Shown here in pieces: positions 9,156 through 15,970 of a stretch of DNA of 64,000 nucleotides; position 1 is the first letter of the stretch; each line of letters opens with the position of its first letter. The notes under the pieces were generated by a model, which saw only the letters and a program-made list of their open reading frames with translations, did no database searches and was not told the origin of the DNA. Origin of the DNA: Hydrogenoanaerobacterium sp032017025 (lineage in GTDB: Bacteria > Bacillota > Clostridia > Oscillospirales > Ruminococcaceae); the NCBI RefSeq assembly GCF_032017025.1, contig NZ_DALZQO010000003.1, positions 62,001 through 126,000 of the forward strand, given 5' to 3'. The translations under genes were made by a program, and so were the position numbers.

Positions 9156-9275
9156 TTACGCAAGTACAAAATATCCCATACAAAGAGCTATAGTTGACAG
9201 CATATAAAGAGAAGCCTGTAACCATTCTTTATGTTTTATGTTGATAATCACATTTAAACTTCCAACAACTATCAT
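9156..9275 (-). pseudogene. C-terminal half of a small membrane protein, separated by an inversion
   Basis: A 39-codon minus-strand frame starting MIVVGSLNV and ending GYFVLA, with a hydrophobic segment, a short KHKEW loop and a last hydrophobic segment. Taken alone it has no ribosome site. If the segment 9275-10182 is turned round, it joins in frame to the 36 codons that begin at 10074, giving a continuous protein of about 75 residues with three membrane segments. The rejoined gene would have the strong AAAAGGAG site upstream of 10074 and the terminator at 9018. No function is recognised. It would lie outside the element, on the host side of attL. Confidence 0.65.
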
Positions 9276-9847
9276 AGCGACACTGTACTATTTTTAAGAT
9301 CAACACAGTCCCATTGGAGGGCAACTATTTCGCTTCTACGTAAACCTAAAAGCGAAGAAATAAGAACTGGGAGAAATATTTTAGTATCTGCCATAGACTT
9401 CAATAACACTTCGATTTCATTAGGTGTATAAAATGTGTGGATGTAAATTTCCTTTTTAGGGAGTTCGGCATCCATTGCAGGATTGTACCTAATAAAGTGT
9501 TTCTTTTTCGCATAAGCCAATGCTTTACGTATATTCGCATGGTGTTTTAATACCGTGCTTCCAGAAAGCCCTCTTAATATTTGATATGAATAATAACGCT
9601 CGATATCCTCTGTGGTTATTTCAGTCAATTTTTTACCGAGCATAGAAAAATATGGTGTAATATAATTATACACCACTTTGTAATAACCCTCATAAGTCGA
9701 TTTTTGAATTTTGGATCTGTGTATTTCTAACCAGTCCTTCATAAAATCACTAAACAGCACTGAGTTGTCGTTTATTACATCAGCATTTAACTTTAAAGCA
9801 TCAATTAATTGCAAAAGCTCTTGCTCCGACATAATCTTTACCTCCAT
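9272..9847 (-). pseudogene. Tyrosine recombinase (integrase), N-terminal part cut by an inversion
   Basis: 191 residues of a phage/ICE-type tyrosine recombinase. It holds an N-terminal region, a core-binding SAM-like domain (about 25-115) and the first part of the catalytic domain, including the first catalytic Arg in LLGLRRSEI. The frame stops right after KNSTVSL, well before the HxxR, His and Tyr motifs. Those motifs are found on the opposite strand at 10183-10662. Re-inverting 9275-10182 joins the two pieces without a frameshift into a normal-length integrase of about 350 residues. As it stands it cannot be active. The first Met has GGAGG-type bases just upstream (TGGAGGTAAAG). Confidence 0.88.
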
Positions 9848-9912
9848 TGTAATGTGTTATCTAATAATTATAACACTTTATCAATAGTAAACTAACACAG
9901 CGAATCTATGAA

Positions 9913-9971
9913 GGACTTAAAATCCCTCGGTGGCAACATCGTACCGGTTCAATTCCGGTCAGCGGCACCAT
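9913..9971 (+). repeat. attL: displaced 3' part of tRNA-Leu, now in inverted orientation
   Basis: 59 bp matching the minus-strand segment 18877-18935 of the intact tRNA-Leu gene with one mismatch (position 9930, g for a). It runs from the anticodon stem (GGACTTAAAATCC) to CCA plus two bases. It lacks the 5' half of a tRNA, so it is not a gene. It lies inside the inverted segment, which explains why it faces opposite to the intact copy. Confidence 0.9.
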
Positions 9972-9975
9972 GTTA

Positions 9976-10016
9976 AAGTCATGTATGAGATTCGAACTCA
10001 TACATGACTTTTTTCT
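9976..10016 (+). terminator. Original terminator of tRNA-Leu, displaced with attL
   Basis: A perfect 14-bp stem (AAGTCATGTATGAG with its complement, 7-nt loop) is followed by TTTTTTC. It sits five bases after the tRNA 3' fragment, where a tRNA terminator belongs. The intact tRNA at the other end has no such hairpin behind it, as expected if integration moved the native 3' flank to attL. Confidence 0.85.
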
Positions 10017-10073
10017 TTATCTGTGATAATCTGAAGCAAAGTATATTTATTATAGTTTGAAAAGGAGATTATT

Positions 10074-10187
10074 ATGAAAGTAGTTAAGTATTTTCAAATT
10101 GCATTTTTAGTTGTGGGAATGCTGACATCCTTAGAATTTATCTTTATTAGAGGGATGTTCACATGGTTAATTGCTGTTGGTAATTAA
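10074..10187 (+). pseudogene. N-terminal half of a small membrane protein, cut by an inversion
   Basis: A 37-codon frame with a strong ribosome site (AAAAGGAG, 8 bp before ATG). It starts MKVVKYFQIA and is almost wholly hydrophobic. Its natural continuation appears to be the minus-strand fragment at 9156-9275: joining codon 36 (Gly, at 10179-10181) to the ATG at 9275 keeps the frame and extends the hydrophobic pattern. The stop at 10185-10187 comes from integrase sequence brought next to it. It could be translated as a 37-residue peptide, but that is probably an accident of the rearrangement. Confidence 0.65.
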
Positions 10188-10662
10188 GAGAAAGGCAACA
10201 TATTTAAGGTCTGAAAAAACTCTGGTAATTGAGAAGAAATTAAAAAACAGCTCTAGTTACCGGACTCTTTGCATGCCCCAAATTCTTACTGATTATCTTG
10301 TGCAAGAAAAGAGAAAGCAGAAACAATACATGGTAACCAATAGAGAAGAATACAATAAAACGTATACCAATTTTCTGTGTATAGATGAGTATGGTAACAT
10401 CATTACTCCAGATTACATTACTTACGCATTTAGAAACTTCATTAAAAGAGAAAACTTAAAACCTATAAGATTTCATGACTTGCGACATAGTTTTGCTAGT
10501 GCATTGCGAAGTCAGGGAATAGATATGAAGCAAATCCAAGAATGGCTAGGGCATAGCAATTATTCTACAACAGCAAATATTTACACGCATGTTGACTTTA
10601 TTGATAAACGAAACGCAGCAGAAAAAATAGATAAGTTAATGCATTTAAAAATTGTTGATTGA
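10183..10662 (+). pseudogene. Tyrosine recombinase (integrase), C-terminal catalytic part
   Basis: 159 codons that carry the rest of the catalytic domain of the integrase whose N-terminal part is on the opposite strand at 9272-9847. They contain the HxxR motif in RFHDLRHSFA, the second His in WLGHSNYSTTA and the nucleophile Tyr in NIYTHV. There is no ribosome site or start codon suited to it. The open frame extends back to a TTG at 10171, but those codons belong to the membrane-protein fragment read in another phase. Confidence 0.88.
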
Positions 10663-10689
10663 ATGCTTTACCCTTAAATTCTACTTAAA

Positions 10690-10726
10690 CAAAGAACTTC
10701 ACATCATTTTGTGGAGTTCTTTTTAT
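10690..10726 (+). terminator. Terminator after the integrase C-terminal part
   Basis: AAAGAACTTCACA pairs with TGTGGAGTTCTTT around a short loop and is followed by TTTTA. It lies about 30 bp past the integrase stop. Confidence 0.75.
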
Positions 10727-10769
10727 ATTTATTTTCAGTTGCCATATAAAACATCAGGAGGAAAACAAA

Positions 10770-10994
10770 ATGCAAGGAAAAGGTTTAAGAGAGTATTTAC
10801 AAAAAGCCGAAATTGAGTACATTGCCACTCATGGGGGAGGATACCCCGAAACCTTCAAATGGGATGATGACATCGAAGCACATGTACGCAAAATGGGTTT
10901 CCGCATTAAGGAACGTATCGTTGTGGATGGGAATTGGTTGTGTACCACCAATGGTATCAGCATTTGCCTTGAAGATGGTTTTATAACTAAATAA
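10770..10994 (+). CDS. Hypothetical protein, 74 aa
   Basis: A small, probably soluble protein that starts MQGKGLREY. It has a very good ribosome site (AGGAGG, 8 bp before ATG). The roughly 25-bp leader before the start is nearly identical to the one before the truncated parA gene at 11970, so the two starts share a copied initiation region. It is first in a short operon with the DUF2786, SpoVG-like and ParA genes. No family is recognised. Confidence 0.7.
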   Translation: MQGKGLREYLQKAEIEYIATHGGGYPETFKWDDDIEAHVRKMGFRIKERIVVDGNWLCTTNGISICLEDGFITK

Positions 10995-11019
10995 GCGTTA
11001 GTAACGGAGGTATAAAAAT

Positions 11020-11694
11020 ATGGATATTAAAGATAAAATTGCGAAGCTGTTAGCACTGGCTGAAAGCCCAAATGAAAATGAAGCGCGCGCTGCAATGCTT
11101 AAGGCTAAGGAATTGATGGTACAACACAAACTAACGCTTTCCGATCTTAAAACAAAGCCAGATGCTAAAGTAATCCAATATTTAACTGGCGTAACATGTA
11201 GTAAGCGTCGAGACGCATGGATAATTGACCTTTGTGGCGTAATCGCACGTAATTACTGCTGCAAAAGTTATTGGAATTCTCGCCAATACAAACAAACTGT
11301 TGAAATCGGAATTGTTGGATTTGAGGAAGATGTGCAAATCTGCAACAAGATTTTTCATTATGCTTTGGATTGCGTGAATTCTTGGATTCAAGGAAAACGT
11401 TTACAGCTTTCTGGAATGTACGATGCGTTTACAATACGTTCTGTTTGTGATAGCTATGCAAAAGGTTTTATACAAGGGATTAGCGCAGCATATCTAAAAC
11501 AGGAGGAACAACATCAGGAATGGGGGCTAGTTGTTATTACCCCAAAAGAAGTTCAAGAGGTTGTAGATGGATTTAGAGACTCTAGTTTTAAAGGCAAAAG
11601 TGCTATGGTTCCAGAAATCTATAATCACGGGTTTTCAGATGGGATGGAGTTCAATCCAGCCGACAAATTAGAAAGCCCCTCTGTAGCAGTATAA
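11020..11694 (+). CDS. DUF2786 domain-containing protein
   Basis: 224 residues. The first 45 match the DUF2786 pattern: a helix with IAKLLALAESPNENEA, then MLKAKELMVQHKL. The rest resembles the extension often found behind DUF2786 in plasmid, phage and ICE proteins, whose biochemical role is unknown. The ribosome site is AACGGAGG. It lies between the 74-residue hypothetical gene and the SpoVG-like gene with short gaps, so the three are probably cotranscribed. The setting fits accessory functions of a mobile element. Confidence 0.82.
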   Translation: MDIKDKIAKLLALAESPNENEARAAMLKAKELMVQHKLTLSDLKTKPDAKVIQYLTGVTCSKRRDAWIIDLCGVIARNYCCKSYWNSRQYKQTVEIGIVGFEEDVQICNKIFHYALDCVNSWIQGKRLQLSGMYDAFTIRSVCDSYAKGFIQGISAAYLKQEEQHQEWGLVVITPKEVQEVVDGFRDSSFKGKSAMVPEIYNHGFSDGMEFNPADKLESPSVAV

Positions 11695-11704
11695 GGAGAA
11701 AAAA

Positions 11705-11977
11705 ATGAGTATCAAAGTTTACAGTATGCACCTTTGCCAAACTCCTTTAGTAAAAGCAATTGCATCCATCACTATTGACGGCAAATTTGCCGTCAATAGC
11801 ATTAAGGTGATACAGCTGAATGAACGTCTTATGGTAGTTATGCCGAGCGCCGAGAACCAGCAAGGTAAGCATCACGATTTAGTGCACCCAATTAATGAAA
11901 GCACCCGCAAACAGCTAGAAGAAGTTATTTTAACTGAATATAAAAATAAAACATCGGGAGGAAAACAAAATGAGTAA
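11705..11977 (+). CDS. SpoVG-like protein of the mobile element
   Basis: 90 residues that follow the SpoVG pattern: VKAIASITIDGKFAV, then IKVIQLNERLMVVMPS, then HDLVHPINESTRKQLEEVIL. Chromosomal SpoVG is a small nucleic-acid-binding regulator of sporulation and cell division; copies on plasmids and ICEs are common and their role is not settled. The ribosome site is AAGGAG. The last codons overlap the start of the truncated parA gene by eight bases and contain that gene's ribosome site. Confidence 0.85.
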   Translation: MSIKVYSMHLCQTPLVKAIASITIDGKFAVNSIKVIQLNERLMVVMPSAENQQGKHHDLVHPINESTRKQLEEVILTEYKNKTSGGKQNE

Positions 11978-12242
11978 AATTATCGCAGTTGCAAATCAAA
12001 AAGGTGGGGTGGGCAAAACTACCACCGTAGTAAATTTGGCGGCAGCACTCAGCCACGCTGGGAATAGAGTGCTGATGGTAGACCTTGACCCGCAAGCAAG
12101 CCTAACGGTATGCCAAGGAATAGAGCATCCGGACGAACTGCCGATCACCATCACAAACGTGCTTGCGGATATAATGGAAGATGCATTTGATATGAAGAAA
12201 AGTCAATATATCCTAACCAAAGAAAAGCACCTGAACCATTAA
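11970..12242 (+). pseudogene. ParA/Soj-type partition ATPase, truncated
   Basis: Only 90 residues of a family that normally has about 250-280. The N terminus is intact, with the deviant Walker A KGGVGKTT at residues 11-18 and the DLDPQASLT switch region near 38. The sequence then departs from the family and stops within a terminator hairpin (12225-12264), so the missing part seems to have been lost by deletion. It keeps a good ribosome site (GGGAGG). A product could fold only partly and should lack partition activity. Its former position before the replication-like gene fits a plasmid-like maintenance module. Confidence 0.82.
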
Positions 12243-12264
12243 AGTTCAGGTGCTTAATATTTTT
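12225..12264 (+). terminator. Terminator overlapping the 3' end of the truncated parA gene
   Basis: A perfect 12-bp stem (AAGCACCTGAAC with its complement, 7-nt loop) is followed by AATATTTTT. The parA stop codon lies inside the loop region. Confidence 0.85.
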
Positions 12265-12280
12265 GAAAGGAGATGCCAAT

Positions 12281-13021
12281 ATGAGCCGCTATATTAAACT
12301 ACCGGATGCCGTTTTCAATTTTAACCTCAACGCAACCGAACTCATGGTGTACACCGCTCTGCAAAAGCATGCTAATATCTTTGGTCGTTGCATCGTCAAG
12401 CACAGCACCATCGCGCAGCTCATCGGCGCGTCCACCGGCACCGTCTCCCGCGCTACACGGGCACTAGAATCGAAAGGTCTTATCTTTATTCACGCTTGCC
12501 GTAATAAAAAGACGGGTGACCAGATCGCCAACGGCTATACCCTCGAATCATTCACTGGCGGATACACAAAGTTGCCCGCTAACATTCATGCCTACAAGCT
12601 CCCTAAAAGCGTTTTCAAGGTTTACGTATACTTTCTCAAATGCAGATGTGAAAAGAGCCTACAGGCTGTTCCAAGTCTGTCCCAGATGGTTTCTGTACTA
12701 CATATGTCTAAGCGCACCGTTATAGATGCTGTAAATTATCTGCAAGAGCGGATGTATCTCAGCAAAGAGCGTTACGAGCGCAAAACCGACAATCGCATTG
12801 GCCACAACAGGCATATCGTATTTACACCAGTGCTGCGTGCTATTATGCTGCGCCTAGTGTGTGCTCTTAACAAGGCACAAAAGAGAATACGGGCAACCCT
12901 GTTTCAGAGGGTTGCCCGCATCGCAAAAAATTATATTACCAAGTCTATCTACAGTATACTTAACACCTATGAAATCGTCAAGCATATTGCGCCCAAAATC
13001 CTTTTTTATTTAGTAATTTGA
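12281..13021 (+). CDS. Helix-turn-helix protein resembling plasmid/ICE replication initiators
   Basis: 246 residues from the ATG at 12281, chosen because GAAAGGAG lies just before it. Two winged-helix-like segments are visible: residues about 45-75 (STIAQLIGASTGTVSRATRALESKGLI) and about 145-170 (SLSQMVSVLHMSKRTVIDAV). This layout recalls replication initiators or DnaD-like proteins of Gram-positive plasmids and ICEs. The last 45 residues are encoded across a strong hairpin (12890-12918) that recurs at 15400, so the natural C terminus may have been replaced. Function is inferred only from the fold and the neighbouring ParA remnant. Confidence 0.65.
   Translation: MSRYIKLPDAVFNFNLNATELMVYTALQKHANIFGRCIVKHSTIAQLIGASTGTVSRATRALESKGLIFIHACRNKKTGDQIANGYTLESFTGGYTKLPANIHAYKLPKSVFKVYVYFLKCRCEKSLQAVPSLSQMVSVLHMSKRTVIDAVNYLQERMYLSKERYERKTDNRIGHNRHIVFTPVLRAIMLRLVCALNKAQKRIRATLFQRVARIAKNYITKSIYSILNTYEIVKHIAPKILFYLVI
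12890..12918. repeat. Hairpin repeat, copy 1
   Basis: A perfect 10-bp stem, CGGGCAACCC with GGGTTGCCCG, and a 9-nt loop. Flanks of about 20 bp on each side (GCACAAAA..., GCAAAAAATTATA) recur with the second copy at 15400-15427. It lies inside the 3' end of the replication-like gene. Confidence 0.75.
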
Positions 13022-13245
13022 GTGGTACTAATCTGATGGGGCAGTAACTATACCCACTTTACTGCAACTGAAAAGATAATATTATCATGTTCTAGTATAG
13101 TTATATCTAGGTTTAATAGATACATGGTCTTGACCGTATTTCAAACTGCGCACCGTAATTCAGTGCGTATTTTTATTTTCAGTTGTTAAGACAGGTTACC
13201 CTAGTTGTCTATTTACTTTTTAATTACAAAATTAGAATATATTGC
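13022..13245. other. Intergenic, no gene seen
   Basis: A+T-rich, stop-dense on both strands. A short imperfect hairpin (GCGCACCGTAATTCAGTGCG) lies near 13150. Nothing else is recognised. Confidence 0.4.
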
Positions 13246-13273
13246 TTGACAATACCTCCCATTAACTTATAAA
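13246..13273 (+). promoter_or_regulatory. Promoter of the dead umuC-like gene
   Basis: TTGACA, a 16-bp spacer and TATAAA. The SOS box at 13298 lies just downstream, near the expected transcription start. Confidence 0.55.
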
Positions 13274-13297
13274 GAGTTGCTGGGTATACTATCGTTA

Positions 13298-13310
13298 CGA
13301 ACGTCCGTTC
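13298..13310. promoter_or_regulatory. LexA (SOS) box
   Basis: CGAACGTCCGTTC matches the Gram-positive LexA operator (CGAAC-4-GTTYG) at all conserved positions that are present. It lies 18 bp before the GTG start of the UmuC-like remnant, a class of gene normally under LexA control. Confidence 0.75.
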
Positions 13311-13327
13311 TTTTGAGAGGTGAAAAA

Positions 13328-13570
13328 GTGGGTAGATCGATATTACATTGTGACCTCAACAATTTTTATGCATCGGTAGAGTGTCGGCATCATCCAGAGC
13401 TGCGTGGTAAGCCTGTTGCGGTCAGAGGGGATGAATGTTGAGTATTGACAAAAAATTATCTGGCTAAAAACTATGATATAAAAACAGGTGAGACAATTGG
13501 CAAAATATAAAAGCACTCTATAGCAATATATAAACGCTCATTCTGTGAAAGTCTATCGCTGTGAGCGCTA
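13328..13570 (+). pseudogene. Y-family DNA polymerase (UmuC/DinB type), N-terminal remnant
   Basis: From the GTG start the frame gives GRSILHCDLNNFYASVEC and then RGKPVAV, which is the classic N terminus of error-prone Y-family polymerases with the first catalytic Asp (CDLN) and the steric-gate region. A stop follows codon 37. Further codons resume in another phase (LTKNYLAKNYDIKTGETI) and again end in stops. Everything beyond about codon 80 of a normal 400-residue protein is gone. The gene is dead, although its promoter and SOS box are still readable. Confidence 0.85.
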
Positions 13571-13754
13571 GTGCAGAAGAGCGGACATATTCATTATGCA
13601 CCTATGTGTGTTTTTCTATCACATAATTTTATAATTAGGCATATAAATATAAAGAGTATATATTCGGCTACCTGCACGATATCTCTAAATACGAACACAC
13701 TTCATCTCAAATCAGTGTTTTAGCGATTACGAAACAGATCATAAGCTGTTGCAC
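13571..13754. other. Degenerate tail after the umuC remnant
   Basis: No open frame of note on either strand. It is A+T-rich and probably eroded coding sequence of the former polymerase gene. Confidence 0.4.
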
Positions 13755-13801
13755 ATAACAAAAAAGATAGGTGAGATAAACTCGCCTATCTTTTTTGTTA
13801 T
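13755..13801. terminator. Bidirectional terminator
   Basis: A near-perfect stem of about 21 bp (ATAACAAAAAAGATAGGTGAG with its complement, 5-nt loop), with A-runs and T-runs on both arms. It can stop transcripts from either side. Confidence 0.85.
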
Positions 13802-13929
13802 GATTTCAATTTACGTTACTCAACACTGCACACCTTTTCATATTTAGTATTCTGTTTGTTAAGTCTGATATGCTTAATCGTACTTATGCAAATAATAGTA
13901 ATTATAACATTAGCTTCTCATATTAATGC

Positions 13930-14094
13930 TTATCTATCTAATTTCATAATCAAATTATCTAAAATATTGATATCTGAATCCACATTTTTAAAATAGTCTT
14001 TTCTTGGACGTTTTCTGTCTTGCTGAACTTTAATTCTATTGCGATTGTTTTTGTAAACTCGTATAAGTTGTATTGGCATATATATAATTGCCAT
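13930..14094 (-). CDS. Small basic hypothetical protein, 54 aa
   Basis: A frame from ATG at 14094 with AAGAGGTG ten bases upstream. The middle is strongly basic (YKNNRNRIKVQQDRKRPRKDY) and the tail is leucine/isoleucine-rich. It is transcribed divergently from the Mn-catalase/CotJC gene. No family is recognised. The charge suggests binding to nucleic acid or to an acidic surface, but this is a guess. Confidence 0.5.
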   Translation of the reverse strand: MAIIYMPIQLIRVYKNNRNRIKVQQDRKRPRKDYFKNVDSDINILDNLIMKLDR

Positions 14095-14219
14095 CTATAA
14101 CACCTCTTAAATTATTTTATTTTAGTATATCCTGTAATAATGCTTTTATATTTATAAAATTACATATTGTTTTAATCAAGAGGGATAATATGAATAAATC
14201 AATATGGGAGGCCTTTTAT

Positions 14220-14900
14220 ATGTTTAAACATGAAAAACAGTTATTCCATCCTGTTGAAGTAGAAAAACCAAACCCACAATATGCGGTTTTAATGCAGGAA
14301 CAGCTTGGCGGAGGTAATGGCGAATTAAAAGCAGCTTTGCAGTATATGTCTCAGAGTTTTAGAATAAAGGATCCAGAGATTAAAGATTTATTTATGGATA
14401 TTGCAGCTGAAGAATTAAGCCATATGGAAATGGTGGCAACTACAATTAACTTATTAAACGGACATGATGTTGATTACAATGCTGTAAGAGCAGGGGAAAT
14501 CCAAACTCATGTTATACTGGGATTAAGTCCTGGGCTAATTAACTCATCCGGCTATTCTTGGAACGCAGATTATGTTACTGTAACAGGCGATTTGTGTGCT
14601 GATTTGCTTTCAAATATTGCATCTGAGCAGCGAGCCAAAGTGGTTTATGAGTATCTCTATCGCCAGATAGACGATAAAAAAGTGAAAGAAACAATCGATT
14701 TCCTCTTAAATCGAGAAGAAGCACATAATGCGTTGTTTCGGCAAGCTTTCAACAAAGTGCAAAATACAGGTTCAAATCAAGATTTTGGAGTTACTCAAGA
14801 TTCGAAACTATACTTTGACCTTTCCAGTCCATCGCCAAACAATACTCAGTTTGGTGATACTAAAGCTGCTCCCCCAAGTTTTAACAATCCTAATCAATAA
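14220..14900 (+). CDS. Manganese catalase / CotJC-family protein
   Basis: 226 residues of the dimanganese catalase family, which includes the Bacillus spore-coat protein CotJC. The start MFKHEKQL was chosen because GGGAGG lies 9 bp upstream and the family begins this way. Metal ligands are visible in GELKAALQY (near residue 36), EELSHMEM (near 69-76, ExxH) and SEQRAKVVYEYL and NREEAHNALF further on. The C terminus is a polar Ser/Asn/Pro tail. Such proteins break down hydrogen peroxide or coat spores. It lies inside the element as cargo, next to the GlsB-like stress gene. Confidence 0.87.
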   Translation: MFKHEKQLFHPVEVEKPNPQYAVLMQEQLGGGNGELKAALQYMSQSFRIKDPEIKDLFMDIAAEELSHMEMVATTINLLNGHDVDYNAVRAGEIQTHVILGLSPGLINSSGYSWNADYVTVTGDLCADLLSNIASEQRAKVVYEYLYRQIDDKKVKETIDFLLNREEAHNALFRQAFNKVQNTGSNQDFGVTQDSKLYFDLSSPSPNNTQFGDTKAAPPSFNNPNQ

Positions 14901-14947
14901 AGCTATATAATTTGTAAGACAAAAGTCAAATTTAATGTTGTAAAGAG

Positions 14948-14976
14948 AGCGGAGCTGCTTGATGGCTCCGCTTTTA
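14948..14976 (+). terminator. Terminator after the Mn-catalase gene
   Basis: AGCGGAGC and GCTCCGCT form an 8-bp stem with a 9-nt loop, followed by TTTTA. Confidence 0.75.
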
Positions 14977-15036
14977 TTTCACTTAGGTTGGCTAATTATT
15001 TTGATTATATTAAATATCCAAGCAAATCATGCTATA

Positions 15037-15294
15037 TTAATTTCGATTCTTACGTATAGTGTTTACAATTAGCAGTAGAATGACTGCACCACCGGTTGCT
15101 ATAAGTAAACTCCGAAGATTAAATCCTATTATTCCATATCCTCCAATCAAATTCATTGCAAGACCACCGATAAAGCAGCCGACAATACCTACCAAAATAT
15201 TCATGCCGACACCCATTTTATTGTCATTATCTGTAATTAGGCTTGCAATCCACCCAGCAAGTGCACCAATAATTATCCAGCCAATAATACCCAT
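15037..15294 (-). CDS. GlsB/YeaQ/YmgE family membrane protein (transglycosylase-associated)
   Basis: 85 residues, three hydrophobic membrane segments with the family pattern GWIIIGALAGWIAS at the N terminus, then GILVGIVGCFIGG and a last helix ending RKNRN. These small membrane proteins are linked to stress tolerance in many bacteria; their mechanism is unknown. The ribosome site is AAGGAGAT. It converges with the Mn-catalase gene, which suggests a small stress-related cargo block. Confidence 0.88.
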   Translation of the reverse strand: MGIIGWIIIGALAGWIASLITDNDNKMGVGMNILVGIVGCFIGGLAMNLIGGYGIIGFNLRSLLIATGGAVILLLIVNTIRKNRN

Positions 15295-15399
15295 GATTTC
15301 ATCTCCTTACATATAGCTTTTCTTAATATTTAGAAATTATGACTAACAAGCAAAATACTGAAAAAGCATTGAGGTTATCTTAAAAAGCACAAAAAAATA

Positions 15400-15427
15400 C
15401 GGGTAATCCGTTTCAGAGGGTTACCCG
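15400..15427. repeat. Hairpin repeat, copy 2
   Basis: CGGGTAATCC pairs with GGGTTACCCG around an 8-nt loop that is the same as in copy 1 (GTTTCAGA). One stem pair has changed on both sides relative to copy 1 (C-G to T-A). The flanks are also shared. No coding frame covers this copy, so it may be the 3' remnant of a second replication-like gene or a separate repeat element. Confidence 0.75.
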
Positions 15428-15585
15428 CTTCGCAAAAAATTATAAAATTAAGTTCTAACTACAGTTATCACTATCAGGGGCATCGAAGCGATTCTATAAA
15501 AAGTTTTTTCCCCAGGCATCGTCCGATCAGTCAGATCAGTCATTAAAAGCTTTGCATTTATACGCATGGTTAGATAGCTTAAACA

Positions 15586-15813
15586 CTACCGGTTAAGGTT
15601 CTTTAGTTCTTGGTAAGCATCCAATGTCGGTTCAAAGTCTACTAATTTGTAATCTATTCCATAGTTTGCAATCTTTACTTTATCAAGCGGATTAGTTTTT
15701 CCTTTGCGAATCGCTATCATTGTGTATTTTTTCATGAGATAGGCATTTACAACGCTAACAAATACACCATGTTGTTTCAGAAACACCAGTATTAGATAAT
15801 GATATGCACCAGT
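15586..15813 (-). pseudogene. IS110-family transposase remnant
   Basis: The minus strand encodes TGAYHYLILVFLKQHGVFVSVVN and then KYTMIAIRKGKTNPLDKVKIANYGID, a clear match to the region between the first catalytic motifs of IS110 (DEDD) transposases. Only about 75 of roughly 400 residues survive, and there is a stop just upstream in the frame. No terminal sequences of an insertion element are seen. Confidence 0.82.
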
Positions 15814-15970
15814 TTAAGTGCAACAATTCGGCACGACTTGCATAGTATGGATACTGGAATATTCTTATAGATTCCATCTTATCTATCTTGTGAATAGATT
15901 GGTTCCATTAATACCCTTACCTCATATAATATAGGGTAATCCAAATTTATTCTATAAAGGAGAAACAACA

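Noticed and set aside
9913..9971. A second tRNA-Leu gene
   Set aside because: Only the 3' part from the anticodon stem onward is present; the acceptor 5' strand and D arm are missing.
10175..10181. TGTTGG shared by both inversion joints as the crossover core
   Set aside because: A crossover there would keep TGA and TAG stops inside the rejoined integrase; the TA at 10181-10182 and 9275-9276 restores both frames.
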